Source of the DNA: Xanthomonas vasicola
GTDB lineage: Bacteria > Pseudomonadota > Gammaproteobacteria > Xanthomonadales > Xanthomonadaceae
Assembly: GCF_000772705.2 (NCBI RefSeq)
Contig: NZ_JSBW02000027.1
Coordinates: 186,001 to 250,000, forward strand
Direction of reading: 5' to 3'
DNA length: 64,000 nucleotides
Notes under the pieces: model-generated
What the model was told of the DNA's origin: nothing
What the model saw: only the letters and a program-made list of their open reading frames with translations
Databases searched by the model: none
In this document: positions 23,415 to 33,420 of the stretch, piece by piece
Layout: every line of letters starts with the position of its first letter
Position numbering within the stretch: the stretch's first letter is position 1
Made by a program: the position numbers and the translations under genes

Positions 23415-24619
23415 TCTGCCAGACCGCGCAGCAACTCGTTGACGCTGGTCTTGCTGCGCGTCTTGGCATCGACCTGCTTGACGATCACTGCGCAGTACAG
23501 CGAGTGCGAGCCGTCCTTCGAGGGCAACTGGCCGGACACCACCACGCTGTACGGCGGCACGTATCCATAGGAAATCTCGCCGGTGGCGCGGTTATAGATG
23601 CGCGTGCTCTGTCCGATAAACACGCCCATGCCGATCACGCTGTGGTGGCCGATGACCACGCCCTCCACCACTTCCGAACGTGCGCCGATGAAGCAATGAT
23701 CTTCGATGATGGTGGGACTGGCCTGCAGCGGTTCGAGCACGCCGCCGATGCCGGCGCCGCCGGAGAGATGGCAATGCTTGCCGATCTGCGCGCACGAACC
23801 CACCGTGGCCCAGGTGTCGACCATGGTGCCTTCGCCGACATACGCACCGATGTTGGTGAAGCTCGGCATCAGCACCACGTCCCTGCCGAAGTAACTGCCG
23901 CGACGCGCCACCGCACCCGGTACCACGCGCACGCCGGCCTTGCGGAATTCGGCTTCATGGAAGCCGGCAAAGCGCGATTCCACCTTGTCCCAGAACGGCG
24001 CGGGCTGGGCATCGATCACCGCCATCTCGTTGACGCGGAAATACAGCAGCACGGCTTTCTTCAACCACTCGTTGACGGTCCAGCCGCCCTGCCCGTTCGG
24101 CTCGGCGACGCGGAACTCGCCGCTTTCCAGGCCGTCGATCACGCGCGTGACCATTGCGCGCGTGGAGCCGTCGATCTCGTCCATGGTCAGCGTGGCGCGA
24201 CGTTCGAACGCGCTTTCGATACCGAACTTGAGTTCATCGTTGCCGACCTGCACTGCGGCGCTGTGCACGGCCTGCTCGGCAATCGGCAGCTTCTTTGCCG
24301 CCGCCGCCTTCTTTGCGGCCGGTGCAGCAACCACCTTGGTCGGCTGCTTGGCCACGCGCGGCGCAGCGGCAGTCGCGGTCTTGCCGACTATCTTCTTCTC
24401 AGCGGTCTTCTGGCGTGCTGCGCTCGATGCAACGGCCTTGTTGCCGGCAGCGCCAGCGGCATTCTTCTTGCCAGCGCCGGCGACCGGCTTGGAGGCGGCC
24501 GCAATGGGCGCCTTCGCAGCCTTGCCGCTTGTGGCGCTCACGCGCTTGGGCGTTGCGCTGGTGGGAGTGGTCGCGGTGGTCGCGCTCTGCTTGCGCGCGG
24601 TCTTCTTGCTGGTGGCCAT
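23411..24619 (-). CDS. dapD: Tetrahydrodipicolinate N-succinyltransferase with basic N-terminal extension
   Basis: Transfers succinyl from succinyl-CoA to tetrahydrodipicolinate in the succinylase branch of lysine/diaminopimelate synthesis; the product feeds DapE. The catalytic part (from about residue 128, [13 protein letters not shown]) is about 275 residues, the full E. coli length, with the left-handed beta-helix repeats ([35 protein letters not shown]). Ahead of it is an in-frame extension of about 125 residues made of Lys, Ala, Thr and Ser ([10 protein letters not shown] and the like), resembling histone H1/AlgP-type tails. ATG 24619 follows GGAGAACCCC, a good ribosome binding site. A GTG near residue 123 could also give a standard-length enzyme. 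glnD ends 16 nt upstream. Confidence 0.93.
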   Translation of the reverse strand: MATSKKTARKQSATTATTPTSATPKRVSATSGKAAKAPIAAASKPVAGAGKKNAAGAAGNKAVASSAARQKTAEKKIVGKTATAAAPRVAKQPTKVVAAPAAKKAAAAKKLPIAEQAVHSAAVQVGNDELKFGIESAFERRATLTMDEIDGSTRAMVTRVIDGLESGEFRVAEPNGQGGWTVNEWLKKAVLLYFRVNEMAVIDAQPAPFWDKVESRFAGFHEAEFRKAGVRVVPGAVARRGSYFGRDVVLMPSFTNIGAYVGEGTMVDTWATVGSCAQIGKHCHLSGGAGIGGVLEPLQASPTIIEDHCFIGARSEVVEGVVIGHHSVIGMGVFIGQSTRIYNRATGEISYGYVPPYSVVVSGQLPSKDGSHSLYCAVIVKQVDAKTRSKTSVNELLRGLAD

Positions 24620-24635
24620 GGGGTTCTCCGGAGTG

Positions 24636-27245
24636 CTAGACAGGGTCGAGGCAGGCACACAGCGCATCGCGCAGTGCCTGCCGGGCGGATTCGGACAACG
24701 GGCGGTCGTGCTCGTCGGTGATCTGGAACTGGTCTTCGGCGCGCTCGCCGAAGGTGGCGATGCGCGCATCGTGCACACGCAGGTGCTGGATGCGCAGCAC
24801 ATGCGCCACATCGGCAAGCAGGCCGGGACGGTCGGGCGCGACCAGGCTGATGCGGGTGCGGCGGCCGCCGGCGCTTTCGCTGAACTCCACCCGCGGTGCA
24901 AAGCGGAAATGCCGCAGCTGGCGCGGCACTGCGCGCCGTGCCGGACGCACCTTCTGCAGGTCGCCGGCAAGCACCTGGCGCAGCGTTGCCGCCAGCCGCT
25001 GCGGGTCGCCGTCGGCATACGTTTCCTGCGGCAGCACTTCGAACACGTCGAAGATCGCATCGTGCGGCGCGTCCAGCACGCGTGCGCGGTGAATACCGTA
25101 GCCCTTGCGATCGAGCGTGGCCACGATGGCCGCAAACAGTCCATCGCGGTCCGGCGAATACACGAACACTTCCAGTGCATCGTTGTCCGGCACCGCACGC
25201 CGCGCCTTGACCAGGGTCTGGCCGATGTCCACTTCGATCAGCGACGCTGCCTGCCAGGCCAATTGCTCGGGACGGAAGCGCAGGAAGTTTTCGTCCGGCA
25301 TGCCGGCGAATTGCCGGTCGATGGTGGCATCGTCATGCCCTTGCGCCTGCATCAATGCACGTGCGGATTCGCGTGCTTCGCGTAGACGTTCTTCGCGCGG
25401 CGGCGGATGTTCCAGGCCTTCGCGCAAGGCGCGGCGTGCAGCGAAATACAGATCCGCCAATAGCCGGTCTTTCCATGCATTCCACAGTTTGGGACTGGTG
25501 CCGGCGATGTCGGCGCAGGTGAGCAGATACAGATAATCCAGACGCTCGCGTGTGCCGACCAGAGTGGCGAAACGATGGATCACTTCCGCGTCGGAGATGT
25601 CCTGCTTCTGCGCGGTAACCGACATGCGCAAATGCTGCTCCACCAACCAGGTCACCAGTTCGGTATCACCTTCGCTCAGACGATGCGCAAGGCAGAACGC
25701 GCGCGCATCCACCGCGCCCAGTTCGGAATGATCGCCGCCACGGCCTTTGGCGATATCGTGAAACAGGCCGGCCAGTAGCAGCAGTTCCGGCTTGCGCAGA
25801 CGCGGCCAGACTTCATGCGCAATAGAAAAACGCTCGTCGGCGCGGCCGGCGGCAAACAGCGCGATGTTCCGCAACACCATCAGGGTGTGCTGATCCACCG
25901 TATAGACATGGAACAGGTCGAACTGCATGCGCCCGGAAACGCTGGCGAATGCCGGAATCCACTGCCCCAACACACCGAGCCGCGCCATGCGATTGAGCGT
26001 TTCCACCGCACGCGGGCCGCGCAACAGCGCCATAAAGCGCTCGCGGGCAGTGGCATCTGCCACGTCGTACGCCGGCAACTCGCGCAGCACCTCGGCCAGC
26101 GCGCGCGCAGTCAACGAATGCAGGCCGCGTACCTCGCGGTGTGCCGCCCATTGCGCGAACAGTGCAAACACCTGCAACACATCATCGCCCGGCCAGCTGT
26201 CCGAGTCGGCAGCCAAATAGCCGCGGCGCAGGCTGAAGCCGTCGCGCAGCGGTTCCGGTGTCGCTTCGCCATCGAACTGTTCTTCGAAGCGCTGCAGCAG
26301 CCGGTCGCTGATGCGACGAATCAACGCAGCGCTGCGATAAAAGCGCTGCATCATTTTTTCCACACCCAGGCTTTCCAGGTCGTCAGCAAACCCCAGCCGT
26401 TCGGCGAGGGTCTTTTGGTAGTCGAAACGCAGGCGCTCTTCCGGCCGATTGGCCACGATGTGCAGACCGAAACGCAGGCGGGCGAGCTCTTCGCGCTCGC
26501 GACGCAATGCGGCGGCTTCGTCGAAACCGACATGGCCCAGCCCGACCAAGGCTTCCAGATCCTTGACCCCGAACGCACGCAGCGCCATCCAGCCGAGCGT
26601 CTGCAGATCGCGCAGGCCGCCGGGGCCATCCTTGATGTCGGGTTCCAGGTTGTCGGCGGTGTCGCCGAAGCGCTGATGGCGCGCCAGTAATTCCTCGCGC
26701 TTGGCCTGGAAGAAATCGCGCGGCGGCCACACCTGTGGCGGCGCGATCGCCGCGGCCAGTGCAGCGCGCGCGGCGGCATCGGCCACCAGCGCGCGCGATT
26801 CGATCAAGGCAGTGAGCACGGTCTGGTCGGCCGCTGCCGCCGTGCACTGCGCTGGCGAGCGCACCGCATGACTGATCGGCAGGCCCACATCCCACAGCAG
26901 CGCAAACAAGCGCGCCAGGGCCTGCTCGTGCTGCTGCTGCGCGACGCTTTCGCCCAGCACCAACACATCCACATCCGAGCGTGGGAACAGTTCGCCGCGC
27001 CCATAGCCGCCGACCGCATGCAGCGACAAACCGCTATCGGCCGGAATGCAGCGGGTCCACGCATTGCGCATCAATTGGTCGACCGCGCGTGCGCGCAGAG
27101 CGACCAGCCGCTCGATCGGTTCGCCCTGATCGAAGCGTTTGCATAGGCGCATGTCCGCATGCACCAGCAGCGGACGGGCCTGCGCGGCCCATTCCGCGTC
27201 GCCGGCGACGCCCGGGTCGGGTCGCTCCGCCGGCGTCTCCGTCAT
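24636..27245 (-). CDS. glnD: Bifunctional PII uridylyltransferase/uridylyl-removing enzyme
   Basis: Senses glutamine and (de)uridylylates the PII proteins, controlling nitrogen metabolism. The 869 residues match the family. Domains in order: nucleotidyltransferase with [17 protein letters not shown] (about residues 85-101), GlnD linker domain, HD hydrolase domain ([26 protein letters not shown]), and two C-terminal ACT domains ([40 protein letters not shown]) that bind glutamine. The ATG at 27245 overlaps the map stop (ATGA); the frame is open further up but that part is inside map. Confidence 0.97.
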   Translation of the reverse strand: MTETPAERPDPGVAGDAEWAAQARPLLVHADMRLCKRFDQGEPIERLVALRARAVDQLMRNAWTRCIPADSGLSLHAVGGYGRGELFPRSDVDVLVLGESVAQQQHEQALARLFALLWDVGLPISHAVRSPAQCTAAAADQTVLTALIESRALVADAAARAALAAAIAPPQVWPPRDFFQAKREELLARHQRFGDTADNLEPDIKDGPGGLRDLQTLGWMALRAFGVKDLEALVGLGHVGFDEAAALRREREELARLRFGLHIVANRPEERLRFDYQKTLAERLGFADDLESLGVEKMMQRFYRSAALIRRISDRLLQRFEEQFDGEATPEPLRDGFSLRRGYLAADSDSWPGDDVLQVFALFAQWAAHREVRGLHSLTARALAEVLRELPAYDVADATARERFMALLRGPRAVETLNRMARLGVLGQWIPAFASVSGRMQFDLFHVYTVDQHTLMVLRNIALFAAGRADERFSIAHEVWPRLRKPELLLLAGLFHDIAKGRGGDHSELGAVDARAFCLAHRLSEGDTELVTWLVEQHLRMSVTAQKQDISDAEVIHRFATLVGTRERLDYLYLLTCADIAGTSPKLWNAWKDRLLADLYFAARRALREGLEHPPPREERLREARESARALMQAQGHDDATIDRQFAGMPDENFLRFRPEQLAWQAASLIEVDIGQTLVKARRAVPDNDALEVFVYSPDRDGLFAAIVATLDRKGYGIHRARVLDAPHDAIFDVFEVLPQETYADGDPQRLAATLRQVLAGDLQKVRPARRAVPRQLRHFRFAPRVEFSESAGGRRTRISLVAPDRPGLLADVAHVLRIQHLRVHDARIATFGERAEDQFQITDEHDRPLSESARQALRDALCACLDPV

Positions 27246-28018
27246 ACCGGCGCTGGCGAATTGGCCGACAGCGTCAGCACATCCACGCCGTCTTCGGTGA
27301 CTGCCACCATGTGTTCCCACTGCGCCGACAACTTGCGGTCCTTGGTGACCACGGTCCAGCCGTCCGGCAGCGTCTTATGGTGATAGGTGCCTTCGTTGAT
27401 CATCGGCTCGATGGTGAAGGTCATGCCCGGCTTGAGCACCAGCCCTTCGCCCGGACGGCCGTAATGCATCACCTGCGGCTCGTCGTGATAGACCTTGCCG
27501 ATGCCGTGGCCGCAGTAATCGCGCACCACGCTGAAGCGCTCGGATTCGGCGAACTTCTGGATGGCATGGCCCACATCGCCCAGGGTGGCGCCCGGCTTGA
27601 CCGCGCGGATGCCGCGCCACATCGCTTCATACGTCGTCTCGACCAAACGCTTGGCCATCACCGACGGGGTGCCCACGTAGTACATGCGGCTGGTGTCGCC
27701 GTGCCAGCCATCCTTGATGACGGTGACGTCGATATTGACGATGTCGCCGTCCTTCAACACCTTGGCGGCGCTCGGAATGCCGTGACAGATCACGTTGTTG
27801 ACCGAGGTACACACGCTTTTGGGGAAGCCGCGGTAGCCGACATTGGCAGGAATGGTGCCCTGCACGTTGACGATGTGGTCGTGGCAGATGCGGTCCAGCT
27901 CGGCCGTGGTCACGCCCGGCTGGACGTGGGGGCCCACAACATCGAGCACTTCGGCGGCCAGGCGGCCGGCGACGCGCATCAGTTCGATTTCTTCTTTAGT
28001 TTTTAGATTGACGCTCAT
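27242..28018 (-). CDS. map: Methionine aminopeptidase, type I
   Basis: Removes N-terminal Met from nascent proteins. The 258 residues match the type I family. Metal ligands are seen in NIDVTVIKDGWHGDTSRMY (two Asp), GHGIG (His), MTFTIEPM (Glu) and TEDGVDVLT (Glu). It starts the minus-strand run and is coupled to glnD by an ATGA overlap. In many gammaproteobacteria map is divergent from rpsB with only a short gap; here a pilus cluster of about 6 kb separates them. Confidence 0.97.
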   Translation of the reverse strand: MSVNLKTKEEIELMRVAGRLAAEVLDVVGPHVQPGVTTAELDRICHDHIVNVQGTIPANVGYRGFPKSVCTSVNNVICHGIPSAAKVLKDGDIVNIDVTVIKDGWHGDTSRMYYVGTPSVMAKRLVETTYEAMWRGIRAVKPGATLGDVGHAIQKFAESERFSVVRDYCGHGIGKVYHDEPQVMHYGRPGEGLVLKPGMTFTIEPMINEGTYHHKTLPDGWTVVTKDRKLSAQWEHMVAVTEDGVDVLTLSANSPAPV

Positions 28019-28334
28019 GGCCGCGATTATCGCCGATTCGGGCTAATCTGAACGACCCGCGTCTGGGTTTTTTGTAGAACGCATCAGCTGGGCGCACGCG
28101 GACGGAACGGCAGAAAACCGTCGCGCTCGCCTATTCATGTGTGACGCAGTCCATTTAGCGTCAAAACTTGCATTAACGGAGTCATCCGTGGGACATCGCA
28201 ATTTCACGAAAAAAACCAGCTGAGGCAACTAGATAGCATGTGAATTCAGCGTTATGTTTGGCACAGCTGATGCATTACAGGCGATGCGACGAGTCGTCGC
28301 GTCATCGATGACCAGAACGGTCAAGGAAATGTCC
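28019..28334. other. Divergent intergenic region map / pilus cluster
   Basis: About 315 bp between the divergent map and pilin starts, so promoters for both must lie here. I see A-rich tracts (28208-28216) but no clear -35/-10 pair and no obvious operator. The pilin frame is open back to 28254 without a signal-peptide character. Confidence 0.5.
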
Positions 28335-28859
28335 ATGCGCACTGTCCGCCCTGTCCTGTTGTCCCTCGGCCTCCTCTCGACCATTGGCATGGCGAGCGCG
28401 GCAGATACCACCACCTTCAACGTCAAGATCGCGGTCACCAAGGCCTGCACGATCACCGCCGCGTCCGCCACGGACGTCGACTTCGGTTCGGTGCTCTCCA
28501 CCTCCACCACCAACGTCGACGCCAACGGCAGCGTCACCGCGCAATGCACCGCATTGACGCCTTACAACATCGCACTGAGCGCCGGTGGCAATGCCGGCAC
28601 TGCCAATGACGTCACCACCCGCCGCATGAAAAATACGGACCCGCTGGTGACCACCAACAACTTCATCGCCTACCAGCTCTACCAAGACTTAACTCGCAGC
28701 ACGGTTTGGGGCAGCACCACCGGCACCAATACGCTCAGTCGTACCGCCACCGGTATCAACCAGGTCTACCCGGTCTACGGTCGTGTGACCAACCCGGCAG
28801 CCAGCAATGCCGCGACCGGTAGTTACCAGGACACGATCACTGCCACGATCGTTTATTGA
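28335..28859 (+). CDS. SCPU-domain pilin subunit (Csu-type)
   Basis: Major or minor subunit of an archaic chaperone-usher pilus, 174 residues. The signal peptide ends SAA near residue 22 (LLSLGLLSTIGMASAAD). The mature part is one spore-coat-protein-U domain with Cys in KACTITAASATDVDFGSV and TAQCT forming the usual disulfide pair, and the C-terminal strand TITATIVY. The ATG at 28335 follows AAGGA with 7 nt spacing and was preferred to the ATG six bases earlier. It is the first gene of the cluster, overlapping or adjoining the chaperone gene, and its low charge and Thr richness fit a pilus rod subunit. Confidence 0.87.
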   Translation: MRTVRPVLLSLGLLSTIGMASAADTTTFNVKIAVTKACTITAASATDVDFGSVLSTSTTNVDANGSVTAQCTALTPYNIALSAGGNAGTANDVTTRRMKNTDPLVTTNNFIAYQLYQDLTRSTVWGSTTGTNTLSRTATGINQVYPVYGRVTNPAASNAATGSYQDTITATIVY

Positions 28860-28867
28860 GCACGCGC

Positions 28868-29638
28868 ATGCTTGTGCATCACCGCCTGTTGTCACGCTTC
28901 CCCGCCTGGCTGACGTCAGCCGGACTGGCGATGACGCTGGTCATGGTCAACGGCGTCTTGCTGACGCCGGCACACGCCGCCAGCTTGCAGCTGGCGCCGA
29001 CCTCGCTGAGCCTGAACGCGCAGCAGGCCGCCGACGGCTTATGGCTAAGCAATAGCGGCAGCGCGCCGGTACAGGTGCAGACCCGCGCGTATCGCTGGAC
29101 CCAGCGCGATGGGCAGGATCAGCTGGAACCCACCCAAGACCTGCTGGTCAGCCCACCGATGCGCACCCTGGCCGCCGGCGAGCGCCAGTTGATCCGGGTG
29201 ATCCGCGCCGGACCTGCGCCCACCGGGCAGGAGCACTGTTACCGCATCATCGTCGACGAGCTGCCCAGCGCCGATGCCGACCGCAAGGGCATGCAGTTCG
29301 TGCTGCGTTATTCGGTGCCAATCTTCCTGCTGCCACCCGGCACCACCGAACCCACACCAACATTGAGCGCGCAAGTGGTTGCCGGCAGCGATGGCAAGGC
29401 GCAGATCCAGATCAGCAATACAGGCAACGGACATGCCCAAGTCGCCGACCTGCGGCACCAAATCGATGGCGCGACCAAGACCACATTGAATGGTTTGGTT
29501 GGTTATGTGCTGCCCGGTCAGACCATGCGTTGGTCGCTAGGTGCGCCGCTGGCGCAGTTCGGCCGCGGCACCATCATCGCAAGGATCAATGGTGAGGCTG
29601 ACGAACGCACTCTGTTGGCTACGCCGACGGCGCCGTGA
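28868..29638 (+). CDS. Periplasmic pilus chaperone (Csu-type), first copy
   Basis: Fimbrial chaperone of 256 residues with two immunoglobulin-like domains. The signal peptide ends TPAHA|ASLQLAPTSLSL. Domain 1 has WLSNSGSAPVQVQTRAYRW and the chaperone motif ERQLIRVIRAGPAPTGQEHCYRIIVDELP (split here across its Arg/Cys region); domain 2 begins at about TPTLSAQVVAG. It caps subunits by donor-strand complementation until they reach the usher. A TTG at 28856 overlapping the pilin stop (TTGA) is an alternative start. The end overlaps the usher gene by about 50 nt. Confidence 0.87.
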   Translation: MLVHHRLLSRFPAWLTSAGLAMTLVMVNGVLLTPAHAASLQLAPTSLSLNAQQAADGLWLSNSGSAPVQVQTRAYRWTQRDGQDQLEPTQDLLVSPPMRTLAAGERQLIRVIRAGPAPTGQEHCYRIIVDELPSADADRKGMQFVLRYSVPIFLLPPGTTEPTPTLSAQVVAGSDGKAQIQISNTGNGHAQVADLRHQIDGATKTTLNGLVGYVLPGQTMRWSLGAPLAQFGRGTIIARINGEADERTLLATPTAP

Positions 29639-32006
29639 TGCGGTTCGGCTGGCGATGACGCTGCTGGCGACCGCCACCTGCCTGGGCACCGCCGCAGCCG
29701 GCGATCTGGCCGATGTGACATCGCTTCCCGATCAGCCGCCGCCAGGCGCCACGCTACAGGCGCAAACACTGTATCTGGACGTCACCTTGAACCAGGCCGA
29801 CCGCGGCCTGGCGCCATTCGAACTGGTCGATGGCCGGCTGCGCGGCTCGGTGGAAACTTTGCGCAAACTCGGCTTTATCCTGGCCGACCGCGCGCCTGCC
29901 GACTTGGTCGATCTGGACCGCCTGCCCGATGTGGAAGTGCGTTACGACGCCGCGCTGCAGCGGCTCGCGCTGCAGGTGCCACTGGCGCAGCTGTCGCTGT
30001 CCACCACGGTGCTGAAAGCCGAACAAGTGGCCCCGCCCAGCGCCACCGCATCGCCGGGCCTGCTGCTCAATTACGACCTGTATGCCACCCGTAATGCCGG
30101 CACCAGCAGCGCGTCGCTGGCGACCGAACTGCGCGCCTTCGGCATTGGCCGCGGCATGGTCGACACTACCGCCATTTTCCTGGCCTACGACCGCCCAGAG
30201 GACGAACGCTGGCGGACCGAAGCAGTGCGTCTGGACAGCGCCTGGCAAATGGATTTCCCGGACAGCGCCACCAGCCTCAGCGTGGGCGATTTCTATAGCG
30301 GCTTTGTCGACTGGAGCCGTTCGCTCCGCCTGGGCGGCGTGCAGATCGGCCGCAATTACGCCTTGCAGCCGTATCGCGTGCTGACGCCGACGCCGAGCTT
30401 TCTCGGCGAAGCGACAGTGCCCTCCACCGTGGAGCTGTACGTGGACGGGCTGCGCCAATACAGCGGCCAGGTGCCGGCCGGCCCATTTCAGCTGGCAGCG
30501 CAGCCGGGCATCAGCGGCACCGGTCAGGCGCAGATCGTGGTGACCGATGCCTTCGGCCGCGTGCGCCGGCTGGATTTCGCGTTCTATGGCACACCGCAGT
30601 TGCTGGCACGCGGCATTTCCGAATGGTCGGCCGGCATCGGCCATCTGCGCCGCGAATACGGTGTGCGCTCGTTTTCCTATGATCCACGTCGTGTGGCCAG
30701 TGCCACGTTTCGCAAAGGCCTACGCGACGATTTCACGATCGAAGCGCATGCCGAAACCGGCGGCGGCGTGATCAATGCCGGCGCAGGCGGCGTGTGGTTG
30801 CTGGGCATAGGCGGTGTGTTCAATGCCGCCTACGCGCACAGCCGGATGGACGCGCTGCGTGGTGGCCAGTACGTGCTGGGCTACGGCTGGAACAACCGGC
30901 GTTTCAACGTCAATCTGGGCACCCAGCGCACCCATGGCGATTACCGCGACCTGGGCGCGTTGCAAGGCGCATTGCCGGCGCGCGTCAGCGACCGTGCAGC
31001 GCTGGGCGTCAACGTCGGCCAGATCGGTTCGCTCGGCACCAGTTATGTGCGGCTGAGCTATCCGCAGGGCGATACCTCGCGCTATGCCAGCGTGTTCTGG
31101 TCGCGCAACTTCGGGCGCAACTGGGCTGCCAACCTGTCGGGCAATCAGAATCTGGATGTGTCCAGTGATCGCAGCCTGTACCTGTCACTGTCGACCACCT
31201 TCGGCGAACTGCGCCAGGCCAGCGCATCGATGCAGCGCAACGGCAACCGCACCGGCTTTGTGGCCGATATCAGCCAGCCACTGCCCGGCGATGGCGATCT
31301 GGGCGGCATTGGTTGGCGCCTGCAGGGACGTGCCGGCGACGATGCCAGCGGCGGACTGGCCGAACTGGGCTGGTTGAACCGGGTCGGCCGTTACAACTTC
31401 GGCGCAGCAACCCAGGACGGCGACAGTTTCGGCTATGCCAGCGCCAGCGGCAGCCTGGTATGGATGAACGGACGCGCCTTCGCCGCGCGCGATATTCAGG
31501 ACGCCTTCGCGGTGGTCTCCACCGACGGCCAGCCCGGCATTCCGGTGCGGCTGGAAAACCGCTTGATCGGGGTCACCGATGCACGCGGCACCCTGCTGGT
31601 GACGCCGTTGCAATCGTGGCAGCGCAACCAGTTATCCATCGATACCCTGACCCTGCCGGCGGACCTGCGCGTGGACCGTGTCGACACGGCGGTGACGCCG
31701 CGCCAGCAATCCGGCGTCGCCGTGCACTTCGGCATCACCCGCGTGCGCGCCGCCATCGTCGTGCTGCACGATGTGCAGGGCGCGCCGCTGCCAGTTGGCA
31801 GCGTGGTGCAGCGCGACGGCAGTTCCGAACGCGTCGTGGTCGGCTACGACGGCGAAACCTATCTGGACAACCTGCAACGCGACAACCGCATTCTGGTGGA
31901 CCTGCCGCAGGGCCGTTGTGTCGCGCAGTTCGCGTATCCGGTCGACCCGGGCGGCATTCCGCGGGTAGGTCCGCTGCCGTGCATCCTTGAGCAGACAACG
32001 CCATGA
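29589..32006 (+). CDS. Outer-membrane fimbrial usher
   Basis: Usher (about 805 residues) that threads chaperone-bound subunits through the outer membrane. An N-terminal signal region (RLAMTLLATATCLGTAAAG) is followed by the N-terminal periplasmic domain (TLYLDVTLNQADRG), a 24-strand barrel with plug (SFLGEATVPSTVELYVDGLR, GPFQLAAQPGISG) and C-terminal domains. Length and composition fit archaic (sigma) ushers such as CsuD. The start is uncertain: ATG 29589, GTG 29592 and ATG 29655 are possible. The stop overlaps the next ATG (ATGA). Confidence 0.9.
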   Translation: MVRLTNALCWLRRRRRDAVRLAMTLLATATCLGTAAAGDLADVTSLPDQPPPGATLQAQTLYLDVTLNQADRGLAPFELVDGRLRGSVETLRKLGFILADRAPADLVDLDRLPDVEVRYDAALQRLALQVPLAQLSLSTTVLKAEQVAPPSATASPGLLLNYDLYATRNAGTSSASLATELRAFGIGRGMVDTTAIFLAYDRPEDERWRTEAVRLDSAWQMDFPDSATSLSVGDFYSGFVDWSRSLRLGGVQIGRNYALQPYRVLTPTPSFLGEATVPSTVELYVDGLRQYSGQVPAGPFQLAAQPGISGTGQAQIVVTDAFGRVRRLDFAFYGTPQLLARGISEWSAGIGHLRREYGVRSFSYDPRRVASATFRKGLRDDFTIEAHAETGGGVINAGAGGVWLLGIGGVFNAAYAHSRMDALRGGQYVLGYGWNNRRFNVNLGTQRTHGDYRDLGALQGALPARVSDRAALGVNVGQIGSLGTSYVRLSYPQGDTSRYASVFWSRNFGRNWAANLSGNQNLDVSSDRSLYLSLSTTFGELRQASASMQRNGNRTGFVADISQPLPGDGDLGGIGWRLQGRAGDDASGGLAELGWLNRVGRYNFGAATQDGDSFGYASASGSLVWMNGRAFAARDIQDAFAVVSTDGQPGIPVRLENRLIGVTDARGTLLVTPLQSWQRNQLSIDTLTLPADLRVDRVDTAVTPRQQSGVAVHFGITRVRAAIVVLHDVQGAPLPVGSVVQRDGSSERVVVGYDGETYLDNLQRDNRILVDLPQGRCVAQFAYPVDPGGIPRVGPLPCILEQTTP

Positions 32007-33037
32007 AGATGTCCACGCTTTGGCACCTGGCGCTTGCGCTGATGATCGCGCTGTCATGGCTCGCGCCCAGCGAGCGTGCGCACGCGGACACCACGTGTAC
32101 TGTCACCCTCGGCACTCCACTGGCCTTTGGCAACGTGGCGGCCAACGGCACCACCGATGCAGTGGCAACGCTCACTGTGTCCTGCGCGACCGCCGCGCTC
32201 AGCGTGCTGGGCTATGCACAAGTGAGCCTTTGCCTGGACCTTGGCCCGGGCAGTGCCAGCAGTGGCGTGTACGCACCACGCCGCATGCTCAACTCCACCA
32301 GCGACGGTCTGGACTTTCAGATCTACAGCGAGGCAACGCGTACGCAGATCTGGGGCGCCACCGGGTCAGCAGCACCCTCGCCACGCACGCTGACACTTTC
32401 CTATAACGTCCCGGTGATCACCGGCGGCTCGCAGACGGCCACCATTACCGTGTACGGGCGAATTCCGGCCAGCCAGATTCTGTCGGTCGGCAACCACACC
32501 AGCAACTTTGGCGGCGCCGACACCGTGCTGCGCTATTCCTATAACGAAAGCATCACCGGTGTGCCGCTTGCGCCGAGCAGTTGCACAGCTGGCGGCAGCG
32601 GCTCCAAGACTGCCAGTAACGCATTTCCGTTCACCGCTTCGGCCAACGTGCCGGCACGCTGCGATACCTACGTCACCACCGACCTGGATTTCGGCAGCAT
32701 CGCCGGCACCATCGACGCCGCCATTGATCGCACCTCCACCATCAGCCTGGCCTGCACCAACCGCACCGCCTGGAATATCGGGCTGGACAATGGCAGCAAT
32801 GCTACCGGCAGCGTCCGACGCATGCGCCACGCCAGCAGCGCCAATTACATTACCTACGAGCTCTACAGCAACGCCGGCCGCAGTACGCGGTGGGGCACCG
32901 TCACCGGGGTGGACACGCTATCGGGCACCGGCAATGGCACGGCGCAGACAGTCACGGTCTACGGCCGCGCGCCGGCCCCACAACTGCCCATTGCCGGCGC
33001 CTACACCGACACGGTGACTGTCTCGATCACTTACTGA
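32003..33037 (+). CDS. Two-domain SCPU protein, probable pilus tip adhesin (CsuE-like)
   Basis: A 344-residue exported protein. A signal peptide (LALALMIALSWLAPSERAHA) is followed by two SCPU domains: an N-terminal one (CTVTLGTPLAFGNVAANG to about residue 190) and a C-terminal pilin-like one (ARCDTYVTTDLDFGSIAGT to VTVSITY). Two-domain organisation is that of tip adhesins of Csu pili, where the N-terminal domain carries the hydrophobic binding loops and the C-terminal domain accepts a donor strand. It is translationally coupled to the usher (ATGA overlap). Ligand unknown. Confidence 0.82.
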   Translation: MKMSTLWHLALALMIALSWLAPSERAHADTTCTVTLGTPLAFGNVAANGTTDAVATLTVSCATAALSVLGYAQVSLCLDLGPGSASSGVYAPRRMLNSTSDGLDFQIYSEATRTQIWGATGSAAPSPRTLTLSYNVPVITGGSQTATITVYGRIPASQILSVGNHTSNFGGADTVLRYSYNESITGVPLAPSSCTAGGSGSKTASNAFPFTASANVPARCDTYVTTDLDFGSIAGTIDAAIDRTSTISLACTNRTAWNIGLDNGSNATGSVRRMRHASSANYITYELYSNAGRSTRWGTVTGVDTLSGTGNGTAQTVTVYGRAPAPQLPIAGAYTDTVTVSITY

Positions 33038-33085
33038 CAATTAATAAAGTTCACATCGGGGGCGTCGCTATTTGTTACGTCTCCA

Positions 33086-33418
33086 ATGCAAACGATTGCT
33101 TTCATGACGCTGGTCACCTTACTGAAGCGCCTGATTCTGGTTGCCCTCGCTTGCGCCGCTACCTCGACTGCAGCGAGCGCGACCACCGCGAAGGGGCCGG
33201 AAAACTCCACGCTGCACATCGGCCTGCGCCTGCTCAGCGGCTGCGAACTGCGCACCACGCCGCCGCGCGCCAGTTGCTCCAGGGGCACGCCGATGGCAAT
33301 CGCCGCGCCGGTCGGCAGCAGCGAAGCCCCCTCTGTCACCAGCACGGGCCAGGACGCCAGCGCACTCGCCGGGCCGGCGCCCGCCGGCAGCGCGCGCATC
33401 ACCACCATCGCGTTTTGA
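33086..33418 (+). CDS. Small exported protein, truncated-pilin-like
   Basis: A 110-residue protein with a signal peptide (LLKRLILVALACAATSTAASA). The mature part has a Cys pair (SGCELRTTPPRASC) in the position of the first SCPU beta-hairpin and ends in RITTIAF, reminiscent of a terminal pilin strand, but the middle of an SCPU domain is missing. It could be a minimal subunit, a terminator or a degenerate pilin. It sits between the tip-adhesin gene and the second chaperone gene, 3 nt before the latter's ATG. An ATG at 33104 is an alternative start. Confidence 0.6.
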   Translation: MQTIAFMTLVTLLKRLILVALACAATSTAASATTAKGPENSTLHIGLRLLSGCELRTTPPRASCSRGTPMAIAAPVGSSEAPSVTSTGQDASALAGPAPAGSARITTIAF

Positions 33419-33420
33419 GC

